Below the pieces are notes generated by a model, which saw nothing but the letters and a program-made list of their open reading frames with translations, was not told the DNA's origin and did not search any database. A program made the position numbers and the translations under genes. A stretch of DNA of 55,925 nucleotides from Candidatus Kaiserbacteria bacterium (lineage in GTDB: Bacteria; Patescibacteriota; Minisyncoccia; Phycocordibacterales; JABAAK01), in assembly GCA_028820405.1 (NCBI GenBank), contig JAPPJI010000026.1, forward strand, positions 1 to 55,925. Direction: 5' to 3'. Positions within the stretch are counted from its first letter, which is position 1, and the number at the start of each line of letters is the position of its first letter. Positions 16,657-25,449 of this stretch are shown here, piece after piece.

Positions 16657-17385
16657 ATGGGATTCCTCTTCACCGTCTTCTATCAGCCGACCGCAAATAT
16701 ACTGTTCTTCCTCATGGAACTTCTGTCCACAAACAGTATTGTGGTCGGTATTCTTGCCCTCGTTATCGCCTCAAAACTCATCCTTCTCCCATCATCTGTT
16801 AAAAACACCCGCATGCAGATTAAGATGCGGGATGTTGCCGATGAATTACAGGAAATTAAGAAGTCGACGGATGATCGGAAGGAACAAGCAGAGAAAACAT
16901 TAGCGGTGTACAAGAAAAATAACATCAACCCGCTCACACCTATTGCGTCACTGTTCATCCAAATCCCCATATTCATCAGCATCTTTTTCGTTGTCCGAGA
17001 CCTCGGAACGGGAGAATTTCCTTTTTCTGACGTTTTCTATTCGTTTGTCACCGCCCCTGAATCTATTAACTACACCTTCCTCTCCTCGTCAGTTCTTTTT
17101 GTCAAAGGGGGAATACTTGTCGCTGTCCTTGTTTTCCTGACCCAACTGCTCATCACACACTTCACCACCAAAAATACACCGGGAAGCGGGAAAAAGACCC
17201 AGAAGATTATCTTTTTTGGTGTCATGCCGATCCTCATCGCTATTTTTTCATTCTTCATGACCGCCACCGTCGGTCTCTACTGGCTGTTCAACAACCTGGT
17301 CACCATCTTGCAGGAGGTTCTTGTTATGAATAAATTTCGACAGGAAGATGCAGTGCTAGAACAAGCGGAGCATCCAGAGGGATAG
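16657..17385 (+). CDS. yidC: YidC/Oxa1-family membrane insertase
   Basis: Inserts membrane proteins, alone or with SecYEG. The 242-residue protein is the short form without the large periplasmic domain. It has the N-terminal helix, then SKLILLPSSVKNTRMQIKM preceding the cytoplasmic coiled hairpin (QEIKKSTDDRKEQAEK), the PLTPIASLFIQIPIFISIFF helix pair, and a final TVGLYWLFNNLVTILQE helix, all hallmarks of the family. yidC near rnpA and rpmH is a classic arrangement, but here yidC is convergent with that block. Its end overlaps the next gene tail to tail by 30 bp. Confidence 0.93.
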   Translation: MGFLFTVFYQPTANILFFLMELLSTNSIVVGILALVIASKLILLPSSVKNTRMQIKMRDVADELQEIKKSTDDRKEQAEKTLAVYKKNNINPLTPIASLFIQIPIFISIFFVVRDLGTGEFPFSDVFYSFVTAPESINYTFLSSSVLFVKGGILVAVLVFLTQLLITHFTTKNTPGSGKKTQKIIFFGVMPILIAIFSFFMTATVGLYWLFNNLVTILQEVLVMNKFRQEDAVLEQAEHPEG

Positions 17386-18693
17386 ATTGTTTTTGTTTAT
17401 AAAAAAGAGGTATTCCGCACTGTCACTCACGTACGGGTGAGTGATGTCAAACAACTCGCCGCCGGAGAGAAGCTGTATGTCTGTTTCACTTTGTGACATA
17501 ACCTGCCGTACCGATCCTGTCTTGGTGTCAATACGGAGCACAACGTCAATAAATGAGAGGTCTCCCTGATACCAGGAATCGGGGAAAACCGTTTCGTAGC
17601 CGGAGAGTGTTTCATACGGTATCTCTTCCGGAACGGCACAGAAAAAGAGACCGTTGAAGCCGTCACATTTTTCCGGAAGCGTCATGGGCATGGTGATGGT
17701 GTGCTCCCTTGAGAGATCCGTTACTACCGTGCTGCCGGAAAACGCATCTTTCTCAACTTCATAGAGCACGACATAGCCGGAGTACGCATCAACAAAGGCT
17801 GACCCGCCGAACACCGGTTCGACAACCCGTTTGAACGGCTGCTCGCCCTCCGGATCAAGAATATACACGTTACCCCGTGCCTGAGATGAGATTGGGGTGG
17901 TGATGGTAACAAAGGGGTTTCTTCCCCAGCGGGGAAGCCAGTATGAGAAACCGGACTGCCAAATCACTTTTGTTTCATCGGGATTCTCGACATCAACTGC
18001 AATACCGACCACCCTGTCATTGACCCGCCGTGTGTAGAAGAATCTGTTCTCGTGGTCTGTTGCTACCCGAATATTGTCCTCAAACCGCTGCAACCGTTCA
18101 TTTGATTCACGGGTATTGAACGGCACAAACACCGATTTGATGGCTGATTCGTCATCACCTTCATAGAGAAGGAGAGCAGAATCATTGGCGAAGAGGTGTG
18201 CTTCAACCACTTTTCGAACCTCTCCCGGCGAGGCGAGCGTGAGAACGTACGGATCAACGGTAATCCTGTATCGAGACCCCGTTCCGGCCTCCACCACCTT
18301 TACCACCATCGCACCGTCTTCCTTATCGACACGATATCCTGCAACCTGACCGGCAAAGAGACGGGTGAGCCGCGATATTCTCCCCGATACTTCCTGCTGA
18401 TCGCCGAGCACCGCAGTCTCACTGCCGAGACCGACTTCCGGCTCTCTGGCGGGAATGATAATACGATCATCGCGACGTTCGGTAACATCAATCTCCCGAT
18501 CAACGCCGCTGCCGTCAAACGGAATGGTTTTGATGTCGCCGAGACCAAACGTGTCATCTTGAACGGTGACGGATTCACCGGTATCGGTTGGCGGTGCAGG
18601 CTCTTCCACGTCTGGCTGTGCGGTATACCATGCAAGAAACACAATAGCTGTGAGGACAAGGATGACAAGAGAGATACTCACCAGCCGATTCAT
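17356..18693 (-). CDS. Membrane-anchored, probably beta-propeller-like protein
   Basis: The 445-residue protein has an N-terminal membrane anchor (residues 5-24), a low-complexity acidic linker with many Pro and Thr, and an extracytoplasmic domain rich in beta strands and Gly-Tyr-Val turns (DAYSGYVVLYEVEKDAF, SAEYLFFINKNNLSLWML). This pattern resembles propeller blades but I cannot name a family. A TATCAT box overlapping the rnpA stop (18709-18704) ends 10 nt before its ATG, so it may be transcribed alone or with rpmH-rnpA. It converges on yidC with a 30-bp overlap. Confidence 0.55.
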   Translation of the reverse strand: MNRLVSISLVILVLTAIVFLAWYTAQPDVEEPAPPTDTGESVTVQDDTFGLGDIKTIPFDGSGVDREIDVTERRDDRIIIPAREPEVGLGSETAVLGDQQEVSGRISRLTRLFAGQVAGYRVDKEDGAMVVKVVEAGTGSRYRITVDPYVLTLASPGEVRKVVEAHLFANDSALLLYEGDDESAIKSVFVPFNTRESNERLQRFEDNIRVATDHENRFFYTRRVNDRVVGIAVDVENPDETKVIWQSGFSYWLPRWGRNPFVTITTPISSQARGNVYILDPEGEQPFKRVVEPVFGGSAFVDAYSGYVVLYEVEKDAFSGSTVVTDLSREHTITMPMTLPEKCDGFNGLFFCAVPEEIPYETLSGYETVFPDSWYQGDLSFIDVVLRIDTKTGSVRQVMSQSETDIQLLSGGELFDITHPYVSDSAEYLFFINKNNLSLWMLRLF

Positions 18694-18701
18694 ACCTACG
18701 G

Positions 18702-19016
18702 TTATGATACCAGGTATTCTCCTTCCTTGAAAATCGTCTGCAGAGTATCTCGAGCCTGTTGCTGCGACAAATCTCTCCGGCAGAGAACAACAAACGGATA
18801 CGGGACGGTGGGGAGTGATCGGATCGCTTCCCGAACCAACCGCTTTATCCTGTTTCGATCAACACTGTGCCTCGCCACCTTCTTGCTCACGACGACGGCA
18901 AATCGACCGCTCCTCTCCTTTTCCGAACCGAATACGACAACGAGTCCGTCACCGACATATCGGCGACCTTTTTTCAGTATTGTCTGAATGTCACTGCCGG
19001 AAAGACCGGTTTTCAT
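18702..19016 (-). CDS. rnpA: Ribonuclease P protein component
   Basis: The small basic subunit of RNase P, which matures tRNA 5' ends. The conserved RNR motif appears as RNRIKRLVREAIR, preceded by GRFAVVVSKKVARHSVD and followed by PFVVLCRRDLSQQQA. At 104 residues the length is normal. ATG 19016 is used; GTG 19022, directly after the rpmH stop, would add two residues. It follows rpmH closely, as in nearly all bacteria. The catalytic RNA gene (rnpB) is not in the window. Confidence 0.92.
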   Translation of the reverse strand: MKTGLSGSDIQTILKKGRRYVGDGLVVVFGSEKERSGRFAVVVSKKVARHSVDRNRIKRLVREAIRSLPTVPYPFVVLCRRDLSQQQARDTLQTIFKEGEYLVS

Positions 19017-19022
19017 ACCCAC

Positions 19023-19145
19023 CTATACCGTTACTCTTGTTCGAGCCTTCTGTCGACGCCGTGCAATAACGCGACGACCTCCCGTCGTTTTACTCCTCGC
19101 GAGAAATCCGTGCTTTCGCAGTCGCTTCTTGTTGTTCCGTTTCAT
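19023..19145 (-). CDS. rpmH: 50S ribosomal protein L34
   Basis: L34 is a tiny, very basic large-subunit protein. The 40-residue sequence contains KKRLRKHGFLARSKTTGGRR and VIARRRQKARTRV, the family core. The usual T-Y-Q-P-S segment at the N-terminus is absent: the protein starts MKRNNKKRL. I fixed the start by the promoter: TTGCTC (19191-19186), 17 bp, TATACT (19168-19163), which leaves a leader of only about 10 nt. The longer frames to 19217 would start inside or upstream of this promoter. Confidence 0.9.
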   Translation of the reverse strand: MKRNNKKRLRKHGFLARSKTTGGRRVIARRRQKARTRVTV

Positions 19146-19162
19146 ATGTTTCTGTTTCGGTG

Positions 19163-19191
19163 AGTATACACCGCGGCAGGGGTGAGAGCAA
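19163..19191 (-). promoter_or_regulatory. Promoter of rpmH-rnpA
   Basis: The clearest two-part promoter in the window: -35 TTGCTC (19191-19186), a 17-bp spacer and -10 TATACT (19168-19163). TTGCTT with a 17-bp spacer recurs at two small RNA promoters near 33 kb, hinting at a local -35 preference. Confidence 0.75.
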
Positions 19192-19209
19192 CTGTACGTT
19201 TTTTGCATC

Positions 19210-19229
19210 TCATCCACATGTTATGCACA
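19210..19229 (+). promoter_or_regulatory. Two DnaA boxes upstream of dnaA
   Basis: TTATGCACA (19221-19229) fits the DnaA-box consensus TTATNCACA exactly, and TCATCCACA (19210-19218) differs at one position. They are in the same orientation and 11 bp apart start to start. They may autoregulate dnaA or form part of the origin. Confidence 0.6.
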
Positions 19230-19288
19230 TACCGACCCTTATTTTTGTCTCTTGTTAGTCATCGGTCAGTAGGGAATACTATTTGCAT

Positions 19289-20647
19289 ATGACCGTGAGT
19301 CACAATCTGGATATTCAGACACTCTGGAGTGAAGTTTCAAAAACAATACAAGAACACATCCCTATCAACAGTTACCAAACATGGCTGTCCGGTGTCTATC
19401 CGATGAAAATTGATGACAACGGAAAGACATTTGTTCTCGGTGTTCCGAATGAACTCACGAGAAGCTGGATTCAAAAAAACTATCAAACCGTTCTCGCTTC
19501 CGAAGTGATGAAAAAGAGTCCGTCAGTGAGAAATCTCAAGTTCATCATCTCACGACGGACGTCGAGAAAGCAGATGCAGCCTTCACAGACAAAATCTCTC
19601 CCGCTTGATTTAAAAACATCTGACCGAGACACCAACCTTAACACCGATCTTGTCTTTGAAGAATTCATCATCGCCCCCTACAATCGTTTCGCATACACCG
19701 CCGCACAGGCGATCATTGAGAAGTTCGGCACGATGTACAACCCGTTCTACGTGTACGGACCGACCGGTGTCGGTAAAACACATCTGCTGCAGGCAATCGG
19801 CAACCGTGTGCATCAGTTGAACCCGAGCATCAAGATCTTCTACACCACCACGGAGTCGTTTATGGAAAACTACATCAACGCAATCAAGAAAGATCATGTG
19901 AAAGAGTTCCGCGGCACCTACCAAAACTACCAGCTCTTCATTATTGATGATGTCCACTTCCTGCAAAAGAGTGAATCAACGCTCATTGAGGTCTTCCACC
20001 TCTTCAATGCCCTGGTCAACAAGAACGCACAGATTGTCCTTTCATCAGATCAGCCGCCATCAGAGCTTGACAAGATGGAGGATCGAATCAGGACACGGCT
20101 CAACTCGGGTGTTGTTATTGATATTGAGAAGCCGAAGTACGAAGATATGAAGATCATCTGCAATGAGAAGGCGAAGAAATTGGGAATATCAATTGCGAGT
20201 GATGCTGTCGACTATATCGTTGAAAACATTCCGCAGAACATTCGGGAAATCAACGGAGCACTCAAAAGTATTCACCTCCACACCATGAATACCGGCAATA
20301 TGTCGGTTGACCTTGTAGATGTAAAGAAGTTTATCAAGAACCACGTTCAGTCAAAAACAAACATTTCATACGAAAAAGTTATCGAAACCGTTTGTGACTA
20401 CTATGCTATCAACCAAGACCTCCTCTCAACCAAGCTGCGAAAGAAGGAGGTGGTGCATACCCGACAGGTGATTATGTACATCTTCCGGGAACAGCTCGGA
20501 CTCTCCTACTCCTTCATCGGTAAACAGTTCGGTAATCGAGACCACACAACCGTAATGCATGCGTGTGAAAAAATATCTGACAAACTGCAAGAGAGCTCGC
20601 TCATACAAAAAGATCTCGAAACCCTGCTCCGAAAAATGGGGATATAG
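19289..20647 (+). CDS. dnaA: Chromosomal replication initiator DnaA
   Basis: DnaA binds origin boxes, forms an ATP-dependent filament and melts the origin. In 452 residues it shows a domain I with INSYQTWLSGVYPM, a short linker, the AAA+ domain with Walker A GPTGVGKTHLLQ and Walker B LFIIDDVHFLQ, and domain IV with GNRDHTTVMHACEKI, the DnaA-box recognition signature. ATG 19289 is chosen over an upstream TTG (19283) since TACTAT ends 6 nt before it. It diverges from rpmH-rnpA and precedes dnaN, the standard origin layout. Confidence 0.96.
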   Translation: MTVSHNLDIQTLWSEVSKTIQEHIPINSYQTWLSGVYPMKIDDNGKTFVLGVPNELTRSWIQKNYQTVLASEVMKKSPSVRNLKFIISRRTSRKQMQPSQTKSLPLDLKTSDRDTNLNTDLVFEEFIIAPYNRFAYTAAQAIIEKFGTMYNPFYVYGPTGVGKTHLLQAIGNRVHQLNPSIKIFYTTTESFMENYINAIKKDHVKEFRGTYQNYQLFIIDDVHFLQKSESTLIEVFHLFNALVNKNAQIVLSSDQPPSELDKMEDRIRTRLNSGVVIDIEKPKYEDMKIICNEKAKKLGISIASDAVDYIVENIPQNIREINGALKSIHLHTMNTGNMSVDLVDVKKFIKNHVQSKTNISYEKVIETVCDYYAINQDLLSTKLRKKEVVHTRQVIMYIFREQLGLSYSFIGKQFGNRDHTTVMHACEKISDKLQESSLIQKDLETLLRKMGI

Positions 20648-20883
20648 GTGTGGAGAACGAGGGGGAATTGACCGTGACACCGTCTTGAAAACCGGTGTAA
20701 AACTGGTGGACGACGGCACCGTTTTCCACACCACTAAACGTATCTGTGCAGATATCCAGAACCTGCCGAATAACATCCACCCCTTCTTCCACACCCTGAT
20801 CGTGTAAAAAACATAACAATAGAAACCCAGCACACTGACAATCCACTTTTACCCTATACTAAAAATAATAATAAATTTAATAT
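20648..20883. other. Probable origin of replication (oriC) between dnaA and dnaN
   Basis: This 236-bp gap has several one-mismatch DnaA-box-like 9-mers: TTCTCCACA on the minus strand (20657-20649) and TTTTCCACA (20722-20730). A weaker one, TCTTCCACA, lies at 20785-20793. They are followed by an AT-only run (20859-20882), a good unwinding element. The same run holds the dnaN -10 box TATACT (20855-20860), 23 nt before its ATG. The rpmH-dnaA-dnaN context supports oriC. A strand-composition switch or replication profile would be needed for proof. Confidence 0.6.
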
Positions 20884-22002
20884 ATGAAATTCACTGCACA
20901 GACTGATGTACTAAAAAGCATTACCGGGATATTCACCAAAGCTGCAGATAAAACAGCTCTTTCAGAAACCAGCGGTATCTATATTGAGGTTTCCGGTACT
21001 ACGGTTTCATTTAAGATGCATCAGTTTGATTTCTTCATCTCATACACCATCGAAGGAACTGATTGTTCTGACGGAACGATTTTCGTTGCACCGCAGGCAC
21101 TCGACACCGTCATCGTTCCGATCATTGACGCCCTGACAACCATTGAGCTCTCCGGGAGCAAGCTTCTGGTTCGCACGAAGAGTAGTGAGTCTGACCTCTT
21201 TACCCTCTCCCTTGAGGATAGGAATGTGTTTTTAGTTGATACTGCATCAATTGCGGACAAAAAGCCGACGGTTTCATTGCAGCGGGAAGTCGTCATTCGC
21301 GGATTTAAGGATGTACAACATGCTGCAGCGGAAAGTGTGGTGAAGCCGGAGATTGCAAGTGTGTACCTCTACACAAAAGGTGAGACCGTCTACTTCGCTG
21401 CGACAGATGGCTTCAGACTTGCTGAAACTCGCTTCCTTGCAGAGAATGTAGATGCGGACGTTGGTATTATCATCCCGATAAAGAACGTGCAGAAAATCGT
21501 GCGAATTTTAGAAAATAGTGCAGACACTGATGTGCACTTGTTTGTCGAAGGTGACACGGTACACCTTAGGACAGAGACGGTGTATATTCGAACAAGCAGC
21601 GTGCAGGGTACCTTTCCGAACTATGCGGCTATCATCCCCGCATCGTTTGCCGCTGAAATCACCGTTATCAAAAAAGACATCCTCAACTTTCTGAAAAAAG
21701 CCCGCCTTTTTTCGAATAAATTAAACCGTCTCTCATTTGGTGTGCATGACGAAAAAAATATATTCCTGTCGTTCAGCAATGAAACAGCCGGTTCTACAAA
21801 AAACATCATTGCCGCTTCGGTGAAAGGGCAGGTTACCGCCTTTCCGTCATTCAACTACCTTTTTGTCAGTGACGCACTTTCCGTTATCCCCGATGATCGG
21901 GTTGTGCTTAAATTAGTTGATGACAGCACAAAGCCGCTCACTATCTGCGGTGCAACGGACACGTCACTGATCACCATCGTCTCACCGCTTCTTGAGGAAT
22001 AG
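20884..22002 (+). CDS. dnaN: DNA polymerase III beta sliding clamp
   Basis: Forms the ring that tethers DNA polymerase III to DNA. The 372-residue length and three-fold repeat are normal. Recognisable blocks are FVAPQALDTVIVPI in the first domain, YFAATDGFRLAETRF in the second, and AASVKGQVTAFPSFNYLFVSDAL with the following strands in the third, which carries the protein-binding pocket. It follows the putative origin and ends 4 bp from the convergent penicillin-binding protein gene. Confidence 0.95.
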   Translation: MKFTAQTDVLKSITGIFTKAADKTALSETSGIYIEVSGTTVSFKMHQFDFFISYTIEGTDCSDGTIFVAPQALDTVIVPIIDALTTIELSGSKLLVRTKSSESDLFTLSLEDRNVFLVDTASIADKKPTVSLQREVVIRGFKDVQHAAAESVVKPEIASVYLYTKGETVYFAATDGFRLAETRFLAENVDADVGIIIPIKNVQKIVRILENSADTDVHLFVEGDTVHLRTETVYIRTSSVQGTFPNYAAIIPASFAAEITVIKKDILNFLKKARLFSNKLNRLSFGVHDEKNIFLSFSNETAGSTKNIIAASVKGQVTAFPSFNYLFVSDALSVIPDDRVVLKLVDDSTKPLTICGATDTSLITIVSPLLEE

Positions 22003-22006
22003 TTCG

Positions 22007-24355
22007 CTATCGATCAAATACCCGTTCTATGTCGTAGGTTTCTTCAGCAAGGTAGATACCGTCATCGGTGATGGCAATGATTTGTATGGTCACCTCACGG
22101 TCTCCGGGGTCAACATCCTTCGGTTCAAAGAAAAAGATCGGGTCTCCGTCTTTTTCTGCGTAGAAGGTGTCGTTGTAGTAGATTTCATAGGTCGGGTTAT
22201 CCAGACCGATCGCATTCGCCCTGACAAGTGTCGGCTGGGTTGCTGAAAGTGTATTTCGCTGTTTTGGTGTTTCTATGTAGAATATCCTCTCATTGACGGT
22301 CACATTCTCATACTTTCCGATATCACTCTCGTTGAGCCAGTCCTGTACGCCGAATTCCCAGTTTTCATACTGCGGATCTTGTTCGGGGTCTTCGGTCGGC
22401 TTGGTCGGGTTGTCTTTGCTGATGTAGTGGAGGATTGCGTGCTGCTCGTCGTGGTCGATAAAGCCTCGGACAATGTCCGGCGTGTCCGGTGAGGTCACGG
22501 GTATGTTCGGGGTGAAGGAGGTGTATCGCTTGCCGTACGTGTTGATAGCGGTGGTTATGACATCCCGGAACAGGGGGGCGAGTGAGAAACCGACGGCGTT
22601 GTTTTCCAAGACACCGTTGTCTGAGTTCCCGGCCCAGATGAGGGCGACGATGTTGGGTGAGTATCCGACGATCCAGATGTCACGGGAGTTGTTCGTTGTT
22701 CCGGTCTTGACCGCAACTGATCCGTCGTCAATGTTGAGCGGTGAATGTCTGCCGAATGTCTGCGACCGTGCATTGTCGTCTGAGAGAATGTCGGTGATGT
22801 CTCGCACGACTGATGTGCTGAGAATACGTTTTCTGATCGTCGGCTGCATCGACTCTTTTTTCCAGGTGTAGGGGACAAAGATGCCTTCGTTGGCAAAGAC
22901 ATTGTATGCCTGTGCAAGTTCAAGCGGGGTGATGTCGGTGCTTCCGAGTGCGAGACTAAGACCGTAGTGTTCGGGCTGCTCGGTGATTGAGGTAATCCCC
23001 ATTTTCTTGGCGAGGCTGATGGTTTCCGGGATACCGGCGAGGTAGAGGGCTTTCACTGCGGGTATGTTGACTGATGAAGCGAGTGCATTACGGAGTGAGA
23101 CCGGTCCTGAGAACCGACCGGTGTAGTTGAAAGGGGAATAGCATCCGTCACTCGTTGTCTCAAACAGGTCTTCATCACATGATTCGCTGAATTGTGTTTG
23201 GACATCATAGACGACGGTCTCCGGCCGCAGCCCTTTTTCAAATGCCTGTGCGTAGACGATTGGCTTGAAGGTGGAACCGGGTTGCCGCAGTGAGGTGGTG
23301 AGGTTAACACTGCCGTCGATGTCGCTGTCGAAAAAGTCTCTCGATCCGATCATGGTGAGAATCTCTCCGGTATTCGCGAGGAGTACCAGAGCCGCGATGT
23401 TGTCAGCTCCGTGTTTTTCTTCAAGTGCCGGTGCGAATGCCTGAATCTGTTCCTCAATTTCTTGCTGCATTGCAAGGTCAAGTGTTGTCCGGATTTCCTT
23501 CCCTTCAAGCGGTTTCATACTCGGTCCGTACTCACGCTCGAGGATTTCTTTGACAAAGAAGACAAAGTGGGGTGCTTTGATAGAAAAGACATCGCGGCTC
23601 TGGAAATGAACATTTTCCCGTTTTGCTGTTTCATATTCGTCACGGGTGATCCTGCCTTGATCAAGCATGAGTCCGAGAACGCGATTTTTCCGTTCTTCAA
23701 GCAGTTTTTTGTTCGATCCGTATGGTGAGTAGAAGGTCGGGGCATTCGGTATGGCGGCGAGGTACGCTGCTTCAGCAATCGTTGCCTCATTCGGGTCTTT
23801 TCCGAAAAAAGCGCTGCTTGCCTCAGCGACACCGTACGAGACACCGCCGTAGGGGATGGTGTTGAGGTATATTTCAAGAATCTCCTCTTTGCTCAAACGC
23901 TCTTCAAGTTTGAGAGCGAGGAACATTTCCTTTATTTTTCTCGTCACCTTCTTCTCGCTGGTGAGGAATATGTTTTTAATGACCTGCTGGGTGATGGTTG
24001 ATCCGCCCTGACTGAATGATCCTGACTTGATGTTGTTCCAGACCGCTCTGGCAAATGCTTCCGGTCGAATTCCTTTGTGCTGGAAGAAGAGATCATCTTC
24101 GATGGCGATTGTTGCGTTGATGATGTGCGGGGACACCTCATTGATGGGAGTGAAGAGCCGCTTTTCATCTTCGGAGAAATCAAAGAGAAATTCATCATTT
24201 CGATCGACAACAATGATTGATTGTTTTGATGAGATGGTGTCGATTTCAGTTGCCGGAAGTGCGGTGAAGGTGTAGAAGAGGACGAGGTAGCCGACGGTGA
24301 TGAAAAAGAGGGAGAGGAGGGTGAGGAATATATTTTGTAAATGTCGAAACGTCAT
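22007..24355 (-). CDS. Class A penicillin-binding protein (transglycosylase/transpeptidase)
   Basis: A bifunctional peptidoglycan synthase anchored in the membrane by one helix (residues 10-32). The glycosyltransferase domain shows EDDLFFQHKG (86-95) and GGSTITQQ (117-124) with the catalytic Glu86. The transpeptidase domain shows STFK with the active-site Ser near residue 358, SSVN and KTGTTNNSRD. The 782-residue length is normal for PBP1A-like enzymes, with an extra beta-rich C-terminal domain of some 130 residues. It is the last gene of a yebC-ruvC-pbp operon with 4-nt ATGA overlaps. Confidence 0.93.
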   Translation of the reverse strand: MTFRHLQNIFLTLLSLFFITVGYLVLFYTFTALPATEIDTISSKQSIIVVDRNDEFLFDFSEDEKRLFTPINEVSPHIINATIAIEDDLFFQHKGIRPEAFARAVWNNIKSGSFSQGGSTITQQVIKNIFLTSEKKVTRKIKEMFLALKLEERLSKEEILEIYLNTIPYGGVSYGVAEASSAFFGKDPNEATIAEAAYLAAIPNAPTFYSPYGSNKKLLEERKNRVLGLMLDQGRITRDEYETAKRENVHFQSRDVFSIKAPHFVFFVKEILEREYGPSMKPLEGKEIRTTLDLAMQQEIEEQIQAFAPALEEKHGADNIAALVLLANTGEILTMIGSRDFFDSDIDGSVNLTTSLRQPGSTFKPIVYAQAFEKGLRPETVVYDVQTQFSESCDEDLFETTSDGCYSPFNYTGRFSGPVSLRNALASSVNIPAVKALYLAGIPETISLAKKMGITSITEQPEHYGLSLALGSTDITPLELAQAYNVFANEGIFVPYTWKKESMQPTIRKRILSTSVVRDITDILSDDNARSQTFGRHSPLNIDDGSVAVKTGTTNNSRDIWIVGYSPNIVALIWAGNSDNGVLENNAVGFSLAPLFRDVITTAINTYGKRYTSFTPNIPVTSPDTPDIVRGFIDHDEQHAILHYISKDNPTKPTEDPEQDPQYENWEFGVQDWLNESDIGKYENVTVNERIFYIETPKQRNTLSATQPTLVRANAIGLDNPTYEIYYNDTFYAEKDGDPIFFFEPKDVDPGDREVTIQIIAITDDGIYLAEETYDIERVFDR

Positions 24356-24852
24356 GATTTGCGGAGGAGGGAACCTCTCGATGCGAAAAGGTGGGTCAAG
24401 CTGATCGCAATCGCATCATATTCATCATCATACCTCTTTTTTTGATCGAGGGGTAAGAGGCGATGGATCATGCGTGTGATCGTTTCTTTTCCTGCCCGAC
24501 CGTCACCGGCGATGCTTGACTTGATCGTTGACGGTCCGTACTCGGTGACGGGGAGTCCGTGATCTCTTGCAACCAGTATCACCGCACCGCGCATTTCGGA
24601 AACATTCATGGCAGTTTTCTTATTTTTTGAGAAAAACAGCTTCTCAAGTGCAATGCACTCGGGTTTCTGTGTTTCAATGTGGTGCCGAAGCCGGTCACAG
24701 ACAGCGTGGAGCCGGTCAAAGAAGGGGAGGGCTCGGCTGGTCTCAAAACACTCAGAGAAGAGGAGTCCGGTTTTATTCTCCGGTGTCTTCTCAAGAACTG
24801 CAAAACCGCTCCTGTCAAACCCCGGATCTATCCCTAACACCCGCATACTCAT
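24352..24852 (-). CDS. ruvC: Holliday junction resolvase RuvC
   Basis: The endonuclease that cuts Holliday junctions moved by RuvAB. The acidic catalytic residues are visible in VLGIDPGFDRSG (Asp9), CIALEKLFF (Glu) and the C-terminal DDEYDAIAISL. At 166 residues the length is normal. It lies in the common yebC-ruvC order and overlaps both neighbours by 4 nt (ATGA), so translation is probably coupled. ruvA (38514-39074) and ruvB (26221-27204) lie elsewhere, so the complex is complete but scattered. Confidence 0.93.
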   Translation of the reverse strand: MSMRVLGIDPGFDRSGFAVLEKTPENKTGLLFSECFETSRALPFFDRLHAVCDRLRHHIETQKPECIALEKLFFSKNKKTAMNVSEMRGAVILVARDHGLPVTEYGPSTIKSSIAGDGRAGKETITRMIHRLLPLDQKKRYDDEYDAIAISLTHLFASRGSLLRKS

Positions 24853-25385
24853 GCTGTGCGGTTGGTATATACCTGCTGTACATCATCATGATCTTCAAGT
24901 TCGGTGACGAGAAGGCGGAGTTTCTCCGTGTCGTCATCATTGAGGTCAACGGTAGTTGAAGCGGTCACCGATCCGTCGCTTTCTTTGGTGAAGAGCCATG
25001 ATGCTGACCCCGCGCCGTTAATTGTGCTGTTGTGTCGGGAGAGGAGGTGTCGTATTTCTGCCGCGGTGCGGTTCTTGTTATCGGTGAGTGTTTCGATGAG
25101 TATGGCACAGCCGCCGGGGCCGAATGTTTCATAGGTGATCCCCTGCATTGCCTGGGTGTCTGCGCTGGCACCGCGGTCAATGGCTCGTTGGATATTGTCA
25201 GCGGACATATTTACCGCTTTCGCCTGTTTGATTGCCGATTTGAGACCGGGGCTTTGCACATTACCGTCACACTGCTTTGACTCGGTGATGAGGAGTTTGA
25301 CCATTTTGCCGAACACCTTGCTCTTCTGTGCATCGGTTCCTGCCTTCCGATGCTTTATCTTCGACCACTTATTATGTCCTGCCAT
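24849..25385 (-). CDS. yebC: YebC/PmpR-family protein (TACO1-like)
   Basis: YebC proteins are DNA-binding regulators and translation factors for difficult codon stretches. The 178-residue protein starts MAGHNKWSKIKHRKAGTDAQ, the family signature, then has SPGLKSAIKQAKAVNMSADN and GPGGCAILIETLTDNKNRTA. A frame upstream is open to 25424, but ATG 25385 starts the conserved domain and lies 7 nt after TATACT (25398-25393). It heads the yebC-ruvC-pbp operon, divergent from the 25450 gene. Confidence 0.93.
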   Translation of the reverse strand: MAGHNKWSKIKHRKAGTDAQKSKVFGKMVKLLITESKQCDGNVQSPGLKSAIKQAKAVNMSADNIQRAIDRGASADTQAMQGITYETFGPGGCAILIETLTDNKNRTAAEIRHLLSRHNSTINGAGSASWLFTKESDGSVTASTTVDLNDDDTEKLRLLVTELEDHDDVQQVYTNRTA

Positions 25386-25392
25386 TGGTGGT

Positions 25393-25398
25393 AGTATA
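25393..25398 (-). promoter_or_regulatory. -10 box of yebC-ruvC-pbp operon
   Basis: TATACT on the minus strand ends 7 nt before the yebC ATG, a leaderless arrangement. Confidence 0.6.
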
Positions 25399-25449
25399 TA
25401 AATAGAAAATCGAAACGACAACAAATATACCCATCAAGGAGGAAAAGAT

